Shown here: piece by piece, positions 1-6,790 of the stretch
How the letters are laid out: each line of letters begins with the position of its first letter
Numbering within the stretch: position 1 is the first letter of the stretch
Assembly: GCA_021810985.1 (NCBI GenBank)
Contig: JAJZQA010000114.1
Coordinates: forward strand, 1-7,890
DNA length: 7,890 nt
Origin: Deltaproteobacteria bacterium
GTDB taxonomy: Bacteria > Desulfobacterota > Desulfuromonadia > Geobacterales > Geobacteraceae
Direction: 5' to 3'
Translations under genes and position numbers: made by a program
Notes under the pieces: model-generated
The model's input: only the letters and a program-made list of their open reading frames with translations
Databases searched by the model: none
What the model was told of the DNA's origin: nothing

Positions 1-1
1 A

Positions 2-537
2 TGGTGCTCCATCCGTTTCCTCCTGGTTTCCCAGCGTAATATACGGGAAGCCGAAGAGGATGTCCAGCATTTATTTATCGCAGGGGATCAAGCTCCGTCA
101 AAAACGGGTAATGCTCCCAGAAACAACATATATTCAATCAGCTTGGGTTCCGTTTATCTAAAAACAAGAAATTCATTGTCGATGAGACGTGTGGAGAGGA
201 CGTATCCCCTAGTGTCGAGGTGGTTGATCTGAACGGCGATGGTGTCGAGGAAGTGTTCGTAAGTTGGGGAAACACTTGCACCTCGGGCTTGGCTGGGCGA
301 TCAATCTCCCTATTTGTCAAGGACCGTCATGGGCGGTTCGTGGAAAATCTCGGTTTCCCCGGTTCCAGTGAAATATTAACGTCGAGGAATGAAGGTTTCC
401 CAGACCTGATGATCGGCGGACCCGGCTTTTGCCACGGAGTCTGGCAGTGGACGGGAACGAAGTACGGATACAAATGCAGCATTGAAGAAGAACCAGAAGC
501 ATGCAGCAGAAAAGGCATCAAGACAATTTGCAGATAG
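2..537 (+). pseudogene. Frameshifted remnant of a small exported Cys-rich protein with an FG-GAP-type calcium loop
   Basis: The frame ending at the TAG at 535-537 is open from base 112, well upstream of the first usable start codon (GTG at 220). The protein-like sequence clearly begins before that GTG, with QLGFRLSKNKKFIVDETCGE encoded just upstream. A stop at 109-111 closes this frame further upstream. Frame 2 is open over 2-234 and reads as a plausible mature N-terminus (AEEDVQHLFIAGDQ..., ending near NNIY at about 140). A one-base loss near 125-145 would join the two parts. No start or complete signal peptide is visible in either frame, so the 5' end is missing or lies outside the window. 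The intact part has DLNGDGVEEV, which fits the FG-GAP/integrin-like calcium loop, and at least six cysteines, suiting a disulfide-bonded periplasmic protein. I do not recognise a named family. If the frameshift is not real, the gene would be a 105-codon CDS from 220. Confidence 0.5.
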
Positions 538-587
538 TTTGACCAGTACAAGTCACGGCGCTCTCGAAAATTATCGGCACCAAGAAT

Positions 588-1067
588 ATGAAAACACCGA
601 CAGTTACATTGATTCTCTGTCTTCTCACTTCGACCACGGTGGCAGCAAAGGATTTCACGATCGAAGACGACAAACTTGGCCTTCTCCCCAGAAAGGTAGT
701 GTCGGCATTGAAGCCCAGCGCGGAAGATGCTGAAGGGAATGCCTGCAAATACATCGGAGAACGAATCGATCTCGACGGGGACGGTAAAGCAACCGATTAT
801 TTCGTGACTACCGACAACGCATGTGGGTGTGGTGCCGCGCAGTGCCCTATCTGGATTATTCGCGGTTCGGGAGATTCGTATTCGACAGTTCTCTCCGACG
901 CCGGGTATGGTGCTTCACTGGAGAATAAGAAAACAAAAGGCCTTGCCAACGTAACCATATGGGCAGCTACGGCAGGATATGAAGAGAAGACACGAAGTAA
1001 TAGAGCTGTAAGGAGTGGCTACGCACTGCTGTCCCATAATTTGATAAAATCACACTCTGTCAAGTAA
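588..1067 (+). CDS. Small exported protein with a DxDxDG calcium-type loop, function unknown
   Basis: This is a 159-residue protein with a clear Sec signal peptide: MK start, hydrophobic core at residues 5-16, and probable cleavage after V-A-A at residue 20. The mature part contains DLDGDGKATD at 61-70, a calcium-loop-like motif resembling the FG-GAP and EF-hand patterns. A cysteine cluster NACGCGAAQC follows at 77-86, with another cysteine at 53, so disulfides in the periplasm are likely. The last ~25 residues (from about 135) are basic and serine-rich and look less like the rest; a late frameshift that replaced the native C-terminus is possible but unproven. No strong Shine-Dalgarno precedes the ATG. 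The gene lies 50 bases after the remnant gene, which has a similar architecture (small, exported, Cys-rich, Dx[DN]xDG). Its place beside a vgrG locus makes an orphan-immunity or envelope-inhibitor role conceivable, but nothing in the sequence proves a function. Confidence 0.75.
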   Translation: MKTPTVTLILCLLTSTTVAAKDFTIEDDKLGLLPRKVVSALKPSAEDAEGNACKYIGERIDLDGDGKATDYFVTTDNACGCGAAQCPIWIIRGSGDSYSTVLSDAGYGASLENKKTKGLANVTIWAATAGYEEKTRSNRAVRSGYALLSHNLIKSHSVK

Positions 1068-1139
1068 TTACTGCTAAATCAGCAAGTGAGAAAGTTTGGT
1101 TAACTTATGTAAAGCTTTGGGTATGTTTAGGAGGCACTG
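1068..1139 (+). promoter_or_regulatory. AT-rich intergenic region ending in a strong Shine-Dalgarno (AGGAGG at 1129-1134)
   Basis: This 72-base gap is the largest non-coding interval before the vgrG operon and so the likely place for a promoter. AGGAGG at 1129-1134 sits 5 bases before the ATG at 1140, which decides that start over the later in-frame ATG at 1167. A small imperfect hairpin (ACTGCT with AGCAAGT around 1070-1090) is present but has no T-run, so I do not call a terminator. I could not find a convincing -35/-10 pair at proper spacing. Confidence 0.5.
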
Positions 1140-1931
1140 ATGCACGATATTAACAATTGTAGGTGCATGAAACAGGCAAGTGTAAGTTGTTTAAAGCTCA
1201 TAAACAGCAAATTAACTTTAATACTTGTTGCAATCGCCTCATTATTGTTTATTACAACAATGAACATATCTGCTGAAGAATATGTTCCAGCAAAAACAAT
1301 TCGGTTTGGTGAAAAACAGAAAGTAAAAGGCCAATGGCGTGCCACAGCATACCATTTGCATGAAGTGGGCGACTATTTTTTTGAGACCAGTGAATTGCCA
1401 GCAAAGATTTGTTTTAGTGAGATACAAAACCCCAAAACTGCTGCATGCCATGAAGCCAAAGGCGTTAATGACTTCCCCTTCCAGGAAGTAACTGATTTGA
1501 AATTAGTCCTGCTGGACAAGTCTAGAACGAAGTACGGTGTATTGTTCACGGCTCAACACCATGGTGCAACAATAGGAAAAACAAAGTATATTTCAATATG
1601 GGTTTTTAAGGAAGAGTCTAAAGGTTTTGCTAACTTACTGGAAAAAACAGCCATCACAGATCAAGGTGAATTCAAGATATACAGCTCTTTGATAGGAAAA
1701 TCCGGGTATTTTATATTGGCCGATAGGATTTGGGATTCTAAGACGGAGACCCTCTATGCTCCACATTATTACGAAATAAGTATATTTAAATTGCATGAAA
1801 GCAAGTATGAGTTTGTGTCCAAGTACAAGACCAGCAAGAAATACAATAGCCTAGATAACACTACACGCATAAATGTCATTGACCCAGAAAAGCAGAACAT
1901 CATTAAAGTGCTTAAGCAAATAGGTGACTAA
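1140..1931 (+). CDS. Exported protein, putative periplasmic immunity partner of the LysM protein
   Basis: This is a 263-residue protein with an N-terminal export signal: basic residues near 19-24, a hydrophobic stretch at about 25-41, and probable cleavage after N-I-S-A at residue 45. There is no lipobox cysteine at the cleavage site, so it should be a soluble periplasmic protein. The mature part has two close cysteines, in KICFSE and TAACHE, which could form a disulfide, and beta-rich aromatic stretches such as YISIWVF and YYEISIF. The start at 1140 is supported by AGGAGG 5 bases upstream; an internal ATG at 1167 would also leave a working signal. The stop (1929-1931) is separated by one base from the next gene's ATG, so the two are very probably co-translated. 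I recognise no family. The immunity role is inferred from export, tight linkage to a putative cell-wall-targeting effector and position upstream of vgrG. The gene is markedly AT-rich compared with vgrG. Confidence 0.8.
   Translation: MHDINNCRCMKQASVSCLKLINSKLTLILVAIASLLFITTMNISAEEYVPAKTIRFGEKQKVKGQWRATAYHLHEVGDYFFETSELPAKICFSEIQNPKTAACHEAKGVNDFPFQEVTDLKLVLLDKSRTKYGVLFTAQHHGATIGKTKYISIWVFKEESKGFANLLEKTAITDQGEFKIYSSLIGKSGYFILADRIWDSKTETLYAPHYYEISIFKLHESKYEFVSKYKTSKKYNSLDNTTRINVIDPEKQNIIKVLKQIGD
1922..1927 (+). promoter_or_regulatory. Ribosome binding site deciding the ATG start at 1933
   Basis: AGGTGA lies 5 bases before the ATG at 1933 and inside the last codons of the upstream gene. It favours ATG 1933 over the in-frame GTG at 1924, which lies inside this very motif. 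Confidence 0.6.
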
Positions 1932-1932
1932 A

Positions 1933-2790
1933 ATGCCATTCATAAGGGCAAAAGCTGAAAAAGATGGTTCAAAAACTAAGGTTATTTACACTGATGAACA
2001 AGGTAATAGTACAGAATACTCTGGCGGTACCCTCTCTTGGAGGAACAACAATCCAGGAAATATAATAAATGGAAAATGGGCAAAAAGACACGGTGCCATT
2101 GGAAACAACGAGCGGTTTGCCATATTTGCTAATCCGGATGATGGGAGAAATGCCAAACTTACTCTCCTCAAGACCAAATATATTAACTACAACTCGATCC
2201 GGGAAGTCATAAAAGGAAAATTTGATCAAAATGGCACTTACATAGAAAACACGGCATATGCTCCGGCCTCTGATGGCAATGATCCTGATTTGTATGCCGA
2301 TCAGATAAAGCAATGGACCGGCATTGACGTTGATAACAAAAAAATTGCAGATTTATCTGAGAAGGAATGGCAGCTGCTTGTTGACGCGATGAGAAAAAAG
2401 GAAGGATGGAGAGCGGGACAGGTAGCCAGGAGGGGTAACACTATTAGTGACGTAAAACACAATATACAGACACAAACTAAAGTTGGTTCATTTGACCTTC
2501 AACCTGCCGCAAACATTTACGTTGTGAAGCCGGGTGACTCGCTTTCCAGGATTGCCCGCATTTACAATATATCGATTGCTGAGATTGTTGCAGCAAATCC
2601 TTCAGTTACTGATATCAATAGCATTTGTGTCGGTCAAAAGCTCATCTTACCGACACGCAAAGCCTCTGTTCCCAGCCAAACCAGCCACACCACCCGGTCA
2701 ACCGCGGCAAGAAAGCCCCGAATAGGCGAGTACCCAAAGCAGTCGTGGTCACTCGACACATTCCTCGGGTGGTCCAAGCAACAGAAATGA
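1933..2790 (+). CDS. Putative T6SS cargo effector: RNNNPGNI-type (phage structural/lysozyme-like) domain plus LysM
   Basis: This is a 285-residue protein without a signal peptide, as expected for a T6SS cargo. Residues 35-160 carry a pattern I associate with phage/virion-associated cell-wall proteins: RNNNPGNI at 37-44, then an F-A-I-F-A-N-P block at 62-68 and G-R-N-A-K-L at 71-76. After these come YAP at 109-111, D-P-D-L-Y at 117-121, and a closing M-R-K-K-E-G-W at 153-159, whose Glu157 is the best candidate acidic catalytic residue. Residues 196-240 form a LysM domain (YVVKPGDSLSRIARIYNIS..., ending VGQKLILP), known to bind peptidoglycan. The tail 241-285 is Ser/Thr/Arg-rich and ends in W-containing SWSLDTFLGW, perhaps a docking segment. 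The likely target is peptidoglycan in rival cells; hydrolase activity is inference. The start is ATG 1933, chosen for its Shine-Dalgarno and one-base gap to the upstream stop. vgrG follows 34 bases later. Confidence 0.8.
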   Translation: MPFIRAKAEKDGSKTKVIYTDEQGNSTEYSGGTLSWRNNNPGNIINGKWAKRHGAIGNNERFAIFANPDDGRNAKLTLLKTKYINYNSIREVIKGKFDQNGTYIENTAYAPASDGNDPDLYADQIKQWTGIDVDNKKIADLSEKEWQLLVDAMRKKEGWRAGQVARRGNTISDVKHNIQTQTKVGSFDLQPAANIYVVKPGDSLSRIARIYNISIAEIVAANPSVTDINSICVGQKLILPTRKASVPSQTSHTTRSTAARKPRIGEYPKQSWSLDTFLGWSKQQK

Positions 2791-2824
2791 AGTTCCTATA
2801 CGAGCAAGTTGTGAGGAAAATGCC

Positions 2825-4918
2825 ATGTCTATTCAAAATGCCGCGATCTCTCTCTTGTCATCCGGGTCCACTTCGAGCTTCCAATTCGATATCCCCGCCG
2901 CAAAGTGCTTTCTGTCGGTGGTGGGATTCACCGTTGACGAGCGCATCTCGCACCCCTATGACATCCATCTCACCCTGGCCACCAGGAATGATGTAAAGCT
3001 CGACGAGGTGATCGACAAGGAAGCCGTGCTTTCCATAGATCATGAGGGCGGAACGCGCTACTTCCATGGTGTGGTCCAGGAATTCACCTCCCTTGGAACC
3101 GATGGCGGCTACGACATCTATCACGCCCATGCCGTACCGGCCTTGTGGTTCCTCTCCCTTGAACAGGACTGCCGCGTTTTCCAGTTCAAGCATGTTCAGG
3201 ATATAGTCGCCGAAATCCTCGAAGAAAGTAACATCACCAGTGACCGCTACCGCTTCGCCCTCTCAAAGAAGGACCGCCTGCGCAAGTTCTGCGTTCAGTA
3301 CCGGGAGACGGACCTGAACTTCATCTCGCGACTTCTCGAAGAGGAAGGAATCTTCTACTTCTTCGAACACTCCGAGGACAAGCACGTAATCGTCTTTTCC
3401 GACACCAGCACAGGCTATCTTTTCATGCCGGGACAGTGCCAGATAGCGTTCAACACCAATGACGGGATGGTGGCAGAGAAGGAAAGCGTCTTCGACTTCA
3501 TCTACTCGCGCCGCGTCCGCCCCGGCAAGGTTACGCAACGCGACTACAACTACAAGCGCACGAGCCTCAATCTGACCACCCAGTGGCAAGCCAAGGAATC
3601 GACAAACCGCGAGGTCTATGACTTCCCCAGCAATTACTTCAAGGAGGACCGTGGCAACTACCTGGCAAAGGTGCGGATGGAGCGGCTGCTGGTTCTCGGC
3701 GAGACCGCCGAGGGGCAGAGCTGCTGCCCGCGCATGACTCCCGGCTTCGAGTGGGAGCTAACCGGCCACGACTACGCCGGCAAGTACCTGCCGGTGGCAG
3801 TCATCCACCACGGGGCCCAGCCCCAGGTGCTTGGCGAGCATGCCGGCGGCGGCTTCCGCTATGACAACGAATTCATCGTCGTCCCGGCCAGTGTTACGGT
3901 CCGCCCCCAGATTGTCGCCGACAGACCCACCATCGTCGGACTCCAGACTGCCGTCGTCACCGGCTCGCCCGGCGAGGAAATCCATGCCGACCCTGACGGC
4001 TACCTGCGCGTTAAGGTCCAGTTCCCTTGGGACCGTCTCGGGCAGAAGGACGGCAGGACCTCCTGCTGGGTCCGGGTCGGCCAGCCATGGGGTGGCGGCG
4101 GCTGGGGAACCCAGTTTCTTCCCCGCGTTGGCGACGAGGTTCTCATTACATTCCTTGAGGGTGATCCCGACCGCCCCATGGTCATCGGGAGCGCCTACAA
4201 TTCCCAGAACCAGCCGCTGTACGCTTTGCCCGCCAACAAGACCCAGAGCGGCATCCGCACCCGCAGCTACCCAAACGGCGGCCGCGACAATTACCACGAA
4301 CTCCGCTTCGACGACCGCAAGGGGGCCGAGGAGATCTACCTCCAGAGCGAGAAGGACTGGAACATCCTGGTCAAGAACGACAAGACCCAGAACGTCGGGC
4401 ACGACGAAGCACTGCGAGTGGGAAACAATCGGCTCAAGACGGTCGGCGCCAACCAGACCGTCCAGATCGGAGCGAATCACACCGAAACCATTGGGGCCAA
4501 TAAGACCGAGACGGTGACAATCAACAAGGCGGAGACCATCGGCGTGGCCAAGGAGCTCTCAGTAGGCGGGCTCTATCAGGTGAGCGTCGGCGGGGCGATG
4601 AACGAGACGGTCATAGGGGCCAAAGCCGAGGAGGTGGGGCTGGCCAAGGCGGTTCTCGTTGGCGCCCACATGACCGAGAAGGTGGTAGGGAACCGCTCCC
4701 TGGATGTCGGCAAGGACCTCGCGGCAACCGTAAGCCAGAACGCTACTCTCAAGGCGAAGGCGATCATCTTCGAGGCCGCTGACGAGATCGTCTTCAAAAC
4801 CGGCAGTTCCACCATATCCTTGAAATCGAGCGGCGAAATCGTCGTCAAGGGGGCAACGATTACGGAACGGGCATCGGGCGAGGTCGTCATCAAGGGTGCC
4901 AAGACGGCGGTTAACTGA
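2825..4918 (+). CDS. vgrG: Type VI secretion system spike protein VgrG
   Basis: This 697-residue protein is a full-length VgrG. Residues about 25-365 match the gp27-like/phage late control D part: the conserved Q-Y-R-E-T-D-L-N-F-I-S-R-L-L-E-E-E-G-I block is at 158-176. Residues about 380-460 are the gp5 OB-fold (VKVQFPWDRLG at 396-406, W-V-R-V-G-Q-P-W-G-G at 415-424, P-R-V-G-D-E-V at 433-439, G-D-P-D-R-P at 446-451). The needle-like beta-helix of 8-residue repeats runs about 522-640, followed by a short DUF2345-like end with ISLKSSGEIVVKG and a pointed C-terminus. There is no C-terminal effector extension, so this VgrG should work by carrying separate cargo. VgrG trimerises to form the puncturing tip on the Hcp tube, and its end binds a PAAR-type protein, here plausibly the DUF4150 product downstream. 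GAGGA at 2813-2817 gives a 7-base spacing to the ATG. Confidence 0.97.
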   Translation: MSIQNAAISLLSSGSTSSFQFDIPAAKCFLSVVGFTVDERISHPYDIHLTLATRNDVKLDEVIDKEAVLSIDHEGGTRYFHGVVQEFTSLGTDGGYDIYHAHAVPALWFLSLEQDCRVFQFKHVQDIVAEILEESNITSDRYRFALSKKDRLRKFCVQYRETDLNFISRLLEEEGIFYFFEHSEDKHVIVFSDTSTGYLFMPGQCQIAFNTNDGMVAEKESVFDFIYSRRVRPGKVTQRDYNYKRTSLNLTTQWQAKESTNREVYDFPSNYFKEDRGNYLAKVRMERLLVLGETAEGQSCCPRMTPGFEWELTGHDYAGKYLPVAVIHHGAQPQVLGEHAGGGFRYDNEFIVVPASVTVRPQIVADRPTIVGLQTAVVTGSPGEEIHADPDGYLRVKVQFPWDRLGQKDGRTSCWVRVGQPWGGGGWGTQFLPRVGDEVLITFLEGDPDRPMVIGSAYNSQNQPLYALPANKTQSGIRTRSYPNGGRDNYHELRFDDRKGAEEIYLQSEKDWNILVKNDKTQNVGHDEALRVGNNRLKTVGANQTVQIGANHTETIGANKTETVTINKAETIGVAKELSVGGLYQVSVGGAMNETVIGAKAEEVGLAKAVLVGAHMTEKVVGNRSLDVGKDLAATVSQNATLKAKAIIFEAADEIVFKTGSSTISLKSSGEIVVKGATITERASGEVVIKGAKTAVN
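4388..4747 (+). repeat. Octad repeats encoding the VgrG beta-helix needle
   Basis: Within vgrG, residues about 522-640 repeat an eight-residue unit beginning with V/I-G, for example VGANQTVQ, IGANHTET, IGANKTET, VTINKAET, IGVAKELS. The units diverge towards the end. This is the gp5 C-terminal triple-stranded beta-helix pattern. The DNA copies near 4440-4530 are similar enough to see by eye (repeated gg-gc-aa-c/t-a-ac-ga-ac blocks), so this is the most likely spot for recombination or length change within the gene. Confidence 0.8.
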
Positions 4919-4919
4919 G

Positions 4920-6089
4920 ATGCGGAATGTCAGGCTCCCTTCCCCAGGGATCTCAAAACAGCAGACGGAACGGGTGGTGATAACCGCTTTCGGACTCACG
5001 ACCTCCATCGGCCCCACTTTTTGGCACACTGCTCTGGCCCTTCGGAAGAAACGCTCCAACTACCGGGAACATGAAGAGGTCCTGGTCGCTGACAACCCAT
5101 CCGGTTCAATCCTTCGTGGAGCCACCATCAGCCGATTGCCGCACCGGCTTGTCCCTGCTAACCTGCCGGACATTCAAAGGGCTGCCGCTCTGCTGGCGCC
5201 GGCCATCCGGGAGTGCTGCGCCGATGCTCCTTCGGAGCCCGGCAGGAAGACCGGCTGGAGGATCATCAATCACTGCGCTTCTGGAGAGGAGGGTTTTCTC
5301 GACCTCCTGAGGGGAAAATTGCCGCAGTACGACCTTCCAGAAGAAGCGCTCTGCCGGCCGCAGACGACCCGCTGCGATTTCTTTGACCAAGTGAGTCTCG
5401 CATCCGAAGAACTGCTGACAAACCGTGCCGAGACGGTCGTTGTCGCCTGCGTCGACTCGCTCTGCACGCGAAAGCGACTCATGGAACTCCTCTGCAACGG
5501 CCTACTGAAAGATGCCGCAAACCCCCATGGCATCATGGCCGGCGAAGCGGCCGGCGCCGTTCTCCTCGAACGGGAGTCCGCGGCCAGGCGCCGTGGTGCT
5601 GCGATTCTGGCGGGCATTGCCTCCTGGGGAGCGGCAATCGAGCCGCACCCTTGGACAGGCGCTTCTCCGTCCACAGCCCAAGGGCTCACCACAGCCTTCC
5701 ACCAGGCGTTCGACCGCCTCGATGACTGCGGGGCAAGCGTCGACATCATGGTCACCGACGAGAACGGCGAGCGCCAACGAGCCCTCGAGTGGGCGCTGAC
5801 CGAAGGGCGCATCTTTCCCAATCCGGACCAGGAGCGCCGCCTCTGCCATCCGGCCGTTACCGCCGGAGACAGCGGCGGCGCCCTCGGCGCAGTGCAACTG
5901 GCTGCTGCCCTGGCGTACTTCGCCTGGCATCGTTATTCCGCGCGAAAGATTGCCCTGGCGACTTCCGACGACTGCGGAGAGCGCAGAGTGCTGTGCCTCG
6001 AACCGGGAGATCCCTGTGACCGGCGTACACGCATGGACGGGATCCGCGCGCGGCTCGGCTGCGAGAAAAAGACTCCGGAGGACGCATGA
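4920..6089 (+). CDS. Beta-ketoacyl synthase/thiolase-fold protein of a vgrG operon, catalytic histidines missing
   Basis: This is a 389-residue protein, close to the usual ketosynthase length of about 410. Ketosynthase landmarks appear in order: RVVITAFGLTTSIG at 18-31; TTRCDFF at 149-155; A-E-T-V-V-V-A-C-V-D-S at 170-180, aligning with the A-D-V-M-V-A-G-G strand of FabF; G-I-M-A-G-E-A-A-G-A-V-L-L-E at 204-217; and G-G-A-L-G-A-V-Q at 319-326. By spacing to the A-C-V-D-S strand, Cys152 falls on the FabF nucleophile. The two catalytic histidines do not survive: the H-G-T-S-T position reads E-N-G-E-R (Asn282) and the T-G-H-L-L-G position reads A-G-D-S-G-G (Asp317). Normal condensing activity is therefore unlikely; an acyl-binding, structural or adaptor role is possible. 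I chose ATG 4920, one base after the vgrG stop; GTG 4896 is in frame but lies inside vgrG. There is no good Shine-Dalgarno, so translation probably depends on vgrG. Confidence 0.85.
   Translation: MRNVRLPSPGISKQQTERVVITAFGLTTSIGPTFWHTALALRKKRSNYREHEEVLVADNPSGSILRGATISRLPHRLVPANLPDIQRAAALLAPAIRECCADAPSEPGRKTGWRIINHCASGEEGFLDLLRGKLPQYDLPEEALCRPQTTRCDFFDQVSLASEELLTNRAETVVVACVDSLCTRKRLMELLCNGLLKDAANPHGIMAGEAAGAVLLERESAARRRGAAILAGIASWGAAIEPHPWTGASPSTAQGLTTAFHQAFDRLDDCGASVDIMVTDENGERQRALEWALTEGRIFPNPDQERRLCHPAVTAGDSGGALGAVQLAAALAYFAWHRYSARKIALATSDDCGERRVLCLEPGDPCDRRTRMDGIRARLGCEKKTPEDA
6077..6081 (+). promoter_or_regulatory. Ribosome binding site of the DUF4150 gene
   Basis: GGAGG lies 9 bases before ATG 6091, inside the last codons of the ketosynthase-like gene. 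It fixes the start at 6091, although the frame is open far upstream. The encoded N-terminus MGATVTVNN is typical of the family. Confidence 0.6.
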
Positions 6090-6090
6090 G

Positions 6091-6771
6091 ATGGGTGCTA
6101 CAGTCACCGTTAACAATCAGACCGTAGTCCACAAGGATAGCGGCGGCACCGTGGTCACCTCGCCCGACGTCTGCAAGACCCAGGTGGGCAATGCCGTCGT
6201 CCCGATCCCCTACGTCAACACCGCAAAGTCTGCCGACACGGCCCAGGGGAGCAAGACCGTCACCATGGACGGCAACCCGATCATGCTGAAGACGAGCGTG
6301 TTCAACACCAGCAGCGGTGACGAGGCGGGAAAGATCGGAGGGGTTTCCTCCGGTGTCACCAAGGGGAAGGCCAAGTTTGTCACCACCTCCAACGACGTGA
6401 TCGTGGAAGGCCAACCGGTGGGGCGGCGCTGCGATCTCATGGTGAGCAATCTGTCCGCTGCCGGAAACACCCCGCCGGCGGCGCTGATGCAGCCGAACCT
6501 GACAGCCGCTCCTCAGGAGGCCGCCGGCTATGTCCTCGCGATTGCCTTGCAGTTCAAGCATCCCCACGTGGTAACAGGACGGGTGACGCAACCGCGCATA
6601 AAACTCCCCTATACCGTTTCCGGACCCGATACTTACCAATACCGACAGGAGCATTTCTATGTGGGGGTGGATACCAGGCTGAAGCAGCCGGGCAGTTATT
6701 CTTTCAAATTCGATGATTTCGATCTGGCCGAACGGCCGATCACCCAGGAGGCCATGGGAAAGGGGGCATAG
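6091..6771 (+). CDS. PAAR-like (DUF4150) T6SS tip protein with a C-terminal extension
   Basis: This is a 226-residue protein. Residues 1-125 match the DUF4150/PAAR-like family closely: S-P-D-V-C-K-T at 24-30, V-P-I-P-Y-V-N at 37-43, a G-S-K-T-V block at 53-57, then S-S-G-D-E-A-G at 74-80, G-G-V-S-S-G at 83-88, G-K-A-K-F at 92-96 and the closing R-C-D-L-M at 113-117. PAAR-type proteins cap the VgrG spike and can carry or dock effectors. Residues about 136-226 form an extension with beta-strand character and many aromatics (for example F-K-H-P-H, Y-Q-Y-R-Q-E-H-F-Y) that I do not recognise. It is short for a toxin and lacks an obvious catalytic motif, so it may be a docking module or a small effector domain. 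The ATG follows the previous stop by one base. Confidence 0.9.
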   Translation: MGATVTVNNQTVVHKDSGGTVVTSPDVCKTQVGNAVVPIPYVNTAKSADTAQGSKTVTMDGNPIMLKTSVFNTSSGDEAGKIGGVSSGVTKGKAKFVTTSNDVIVEGQPVGRRCDLMVSNLSAAGNTPPAALMQPNLTAAPQEAAGYVLAIALQFKHPHVVTGRVTQPRIKLPYTVSGPDTYQYRQEHFYVGVDTRLKQPGSYSFKFDDFDLAERPITQEAMGKGA

Positions 6772-6780
6772 GGTGGCGAG

Positions 6781-6785
6781 AGGAG
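6781..6785 (+). promoter_or_regulatory. Ribosome binding site favouring the GTG start at 6791
   Basis: AGGAG sits 5 bases before GTG 6791. An alternative GTG at 6773 follows the previous stop by one base and has a G-run (6762-6766) upstream. Both give a workable lipoprotein signal, so the choice is not certain. Confidence 0.45.
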
Positions 6786-6790
6786 AGACG

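Noticed and set aside
482..733. An 83-codon frame bridging the two small exported genes
   Set aside because: It overlaps the end of one gene and the start of the other, has no signal or motif, and the real frame at 588-1067 has a clean signal peptide.
1068..1095. Possible terminator hairpin after the 588-1067 gene
   Set aside because: The stem is short with a bulge and there is no T-run after it.
457..1540. A 13-base match GAACGAAGTACGG at about 458 and about 1526
   Set aside because: It lies within coding sequence in unrelated genes and does not extend, so chance is the best explanation; it is not an att site.
3758..4480. A 240-codon open frame on the minus strand inside vgrG
   Set aside because: It is fully antisense to a well-supported vgrG. 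Long antisense frames are common in GC-rich genes, and its translation is low-complexity in V, G, A and D with no recognisable motif.
3831..4517. A 228-codon plus-strand frame inside vgrG
   Set aside because: The translation is a Ser/Arg/Pro/Thr-rich out-of-frame reading of vgrG, with no domain signature.
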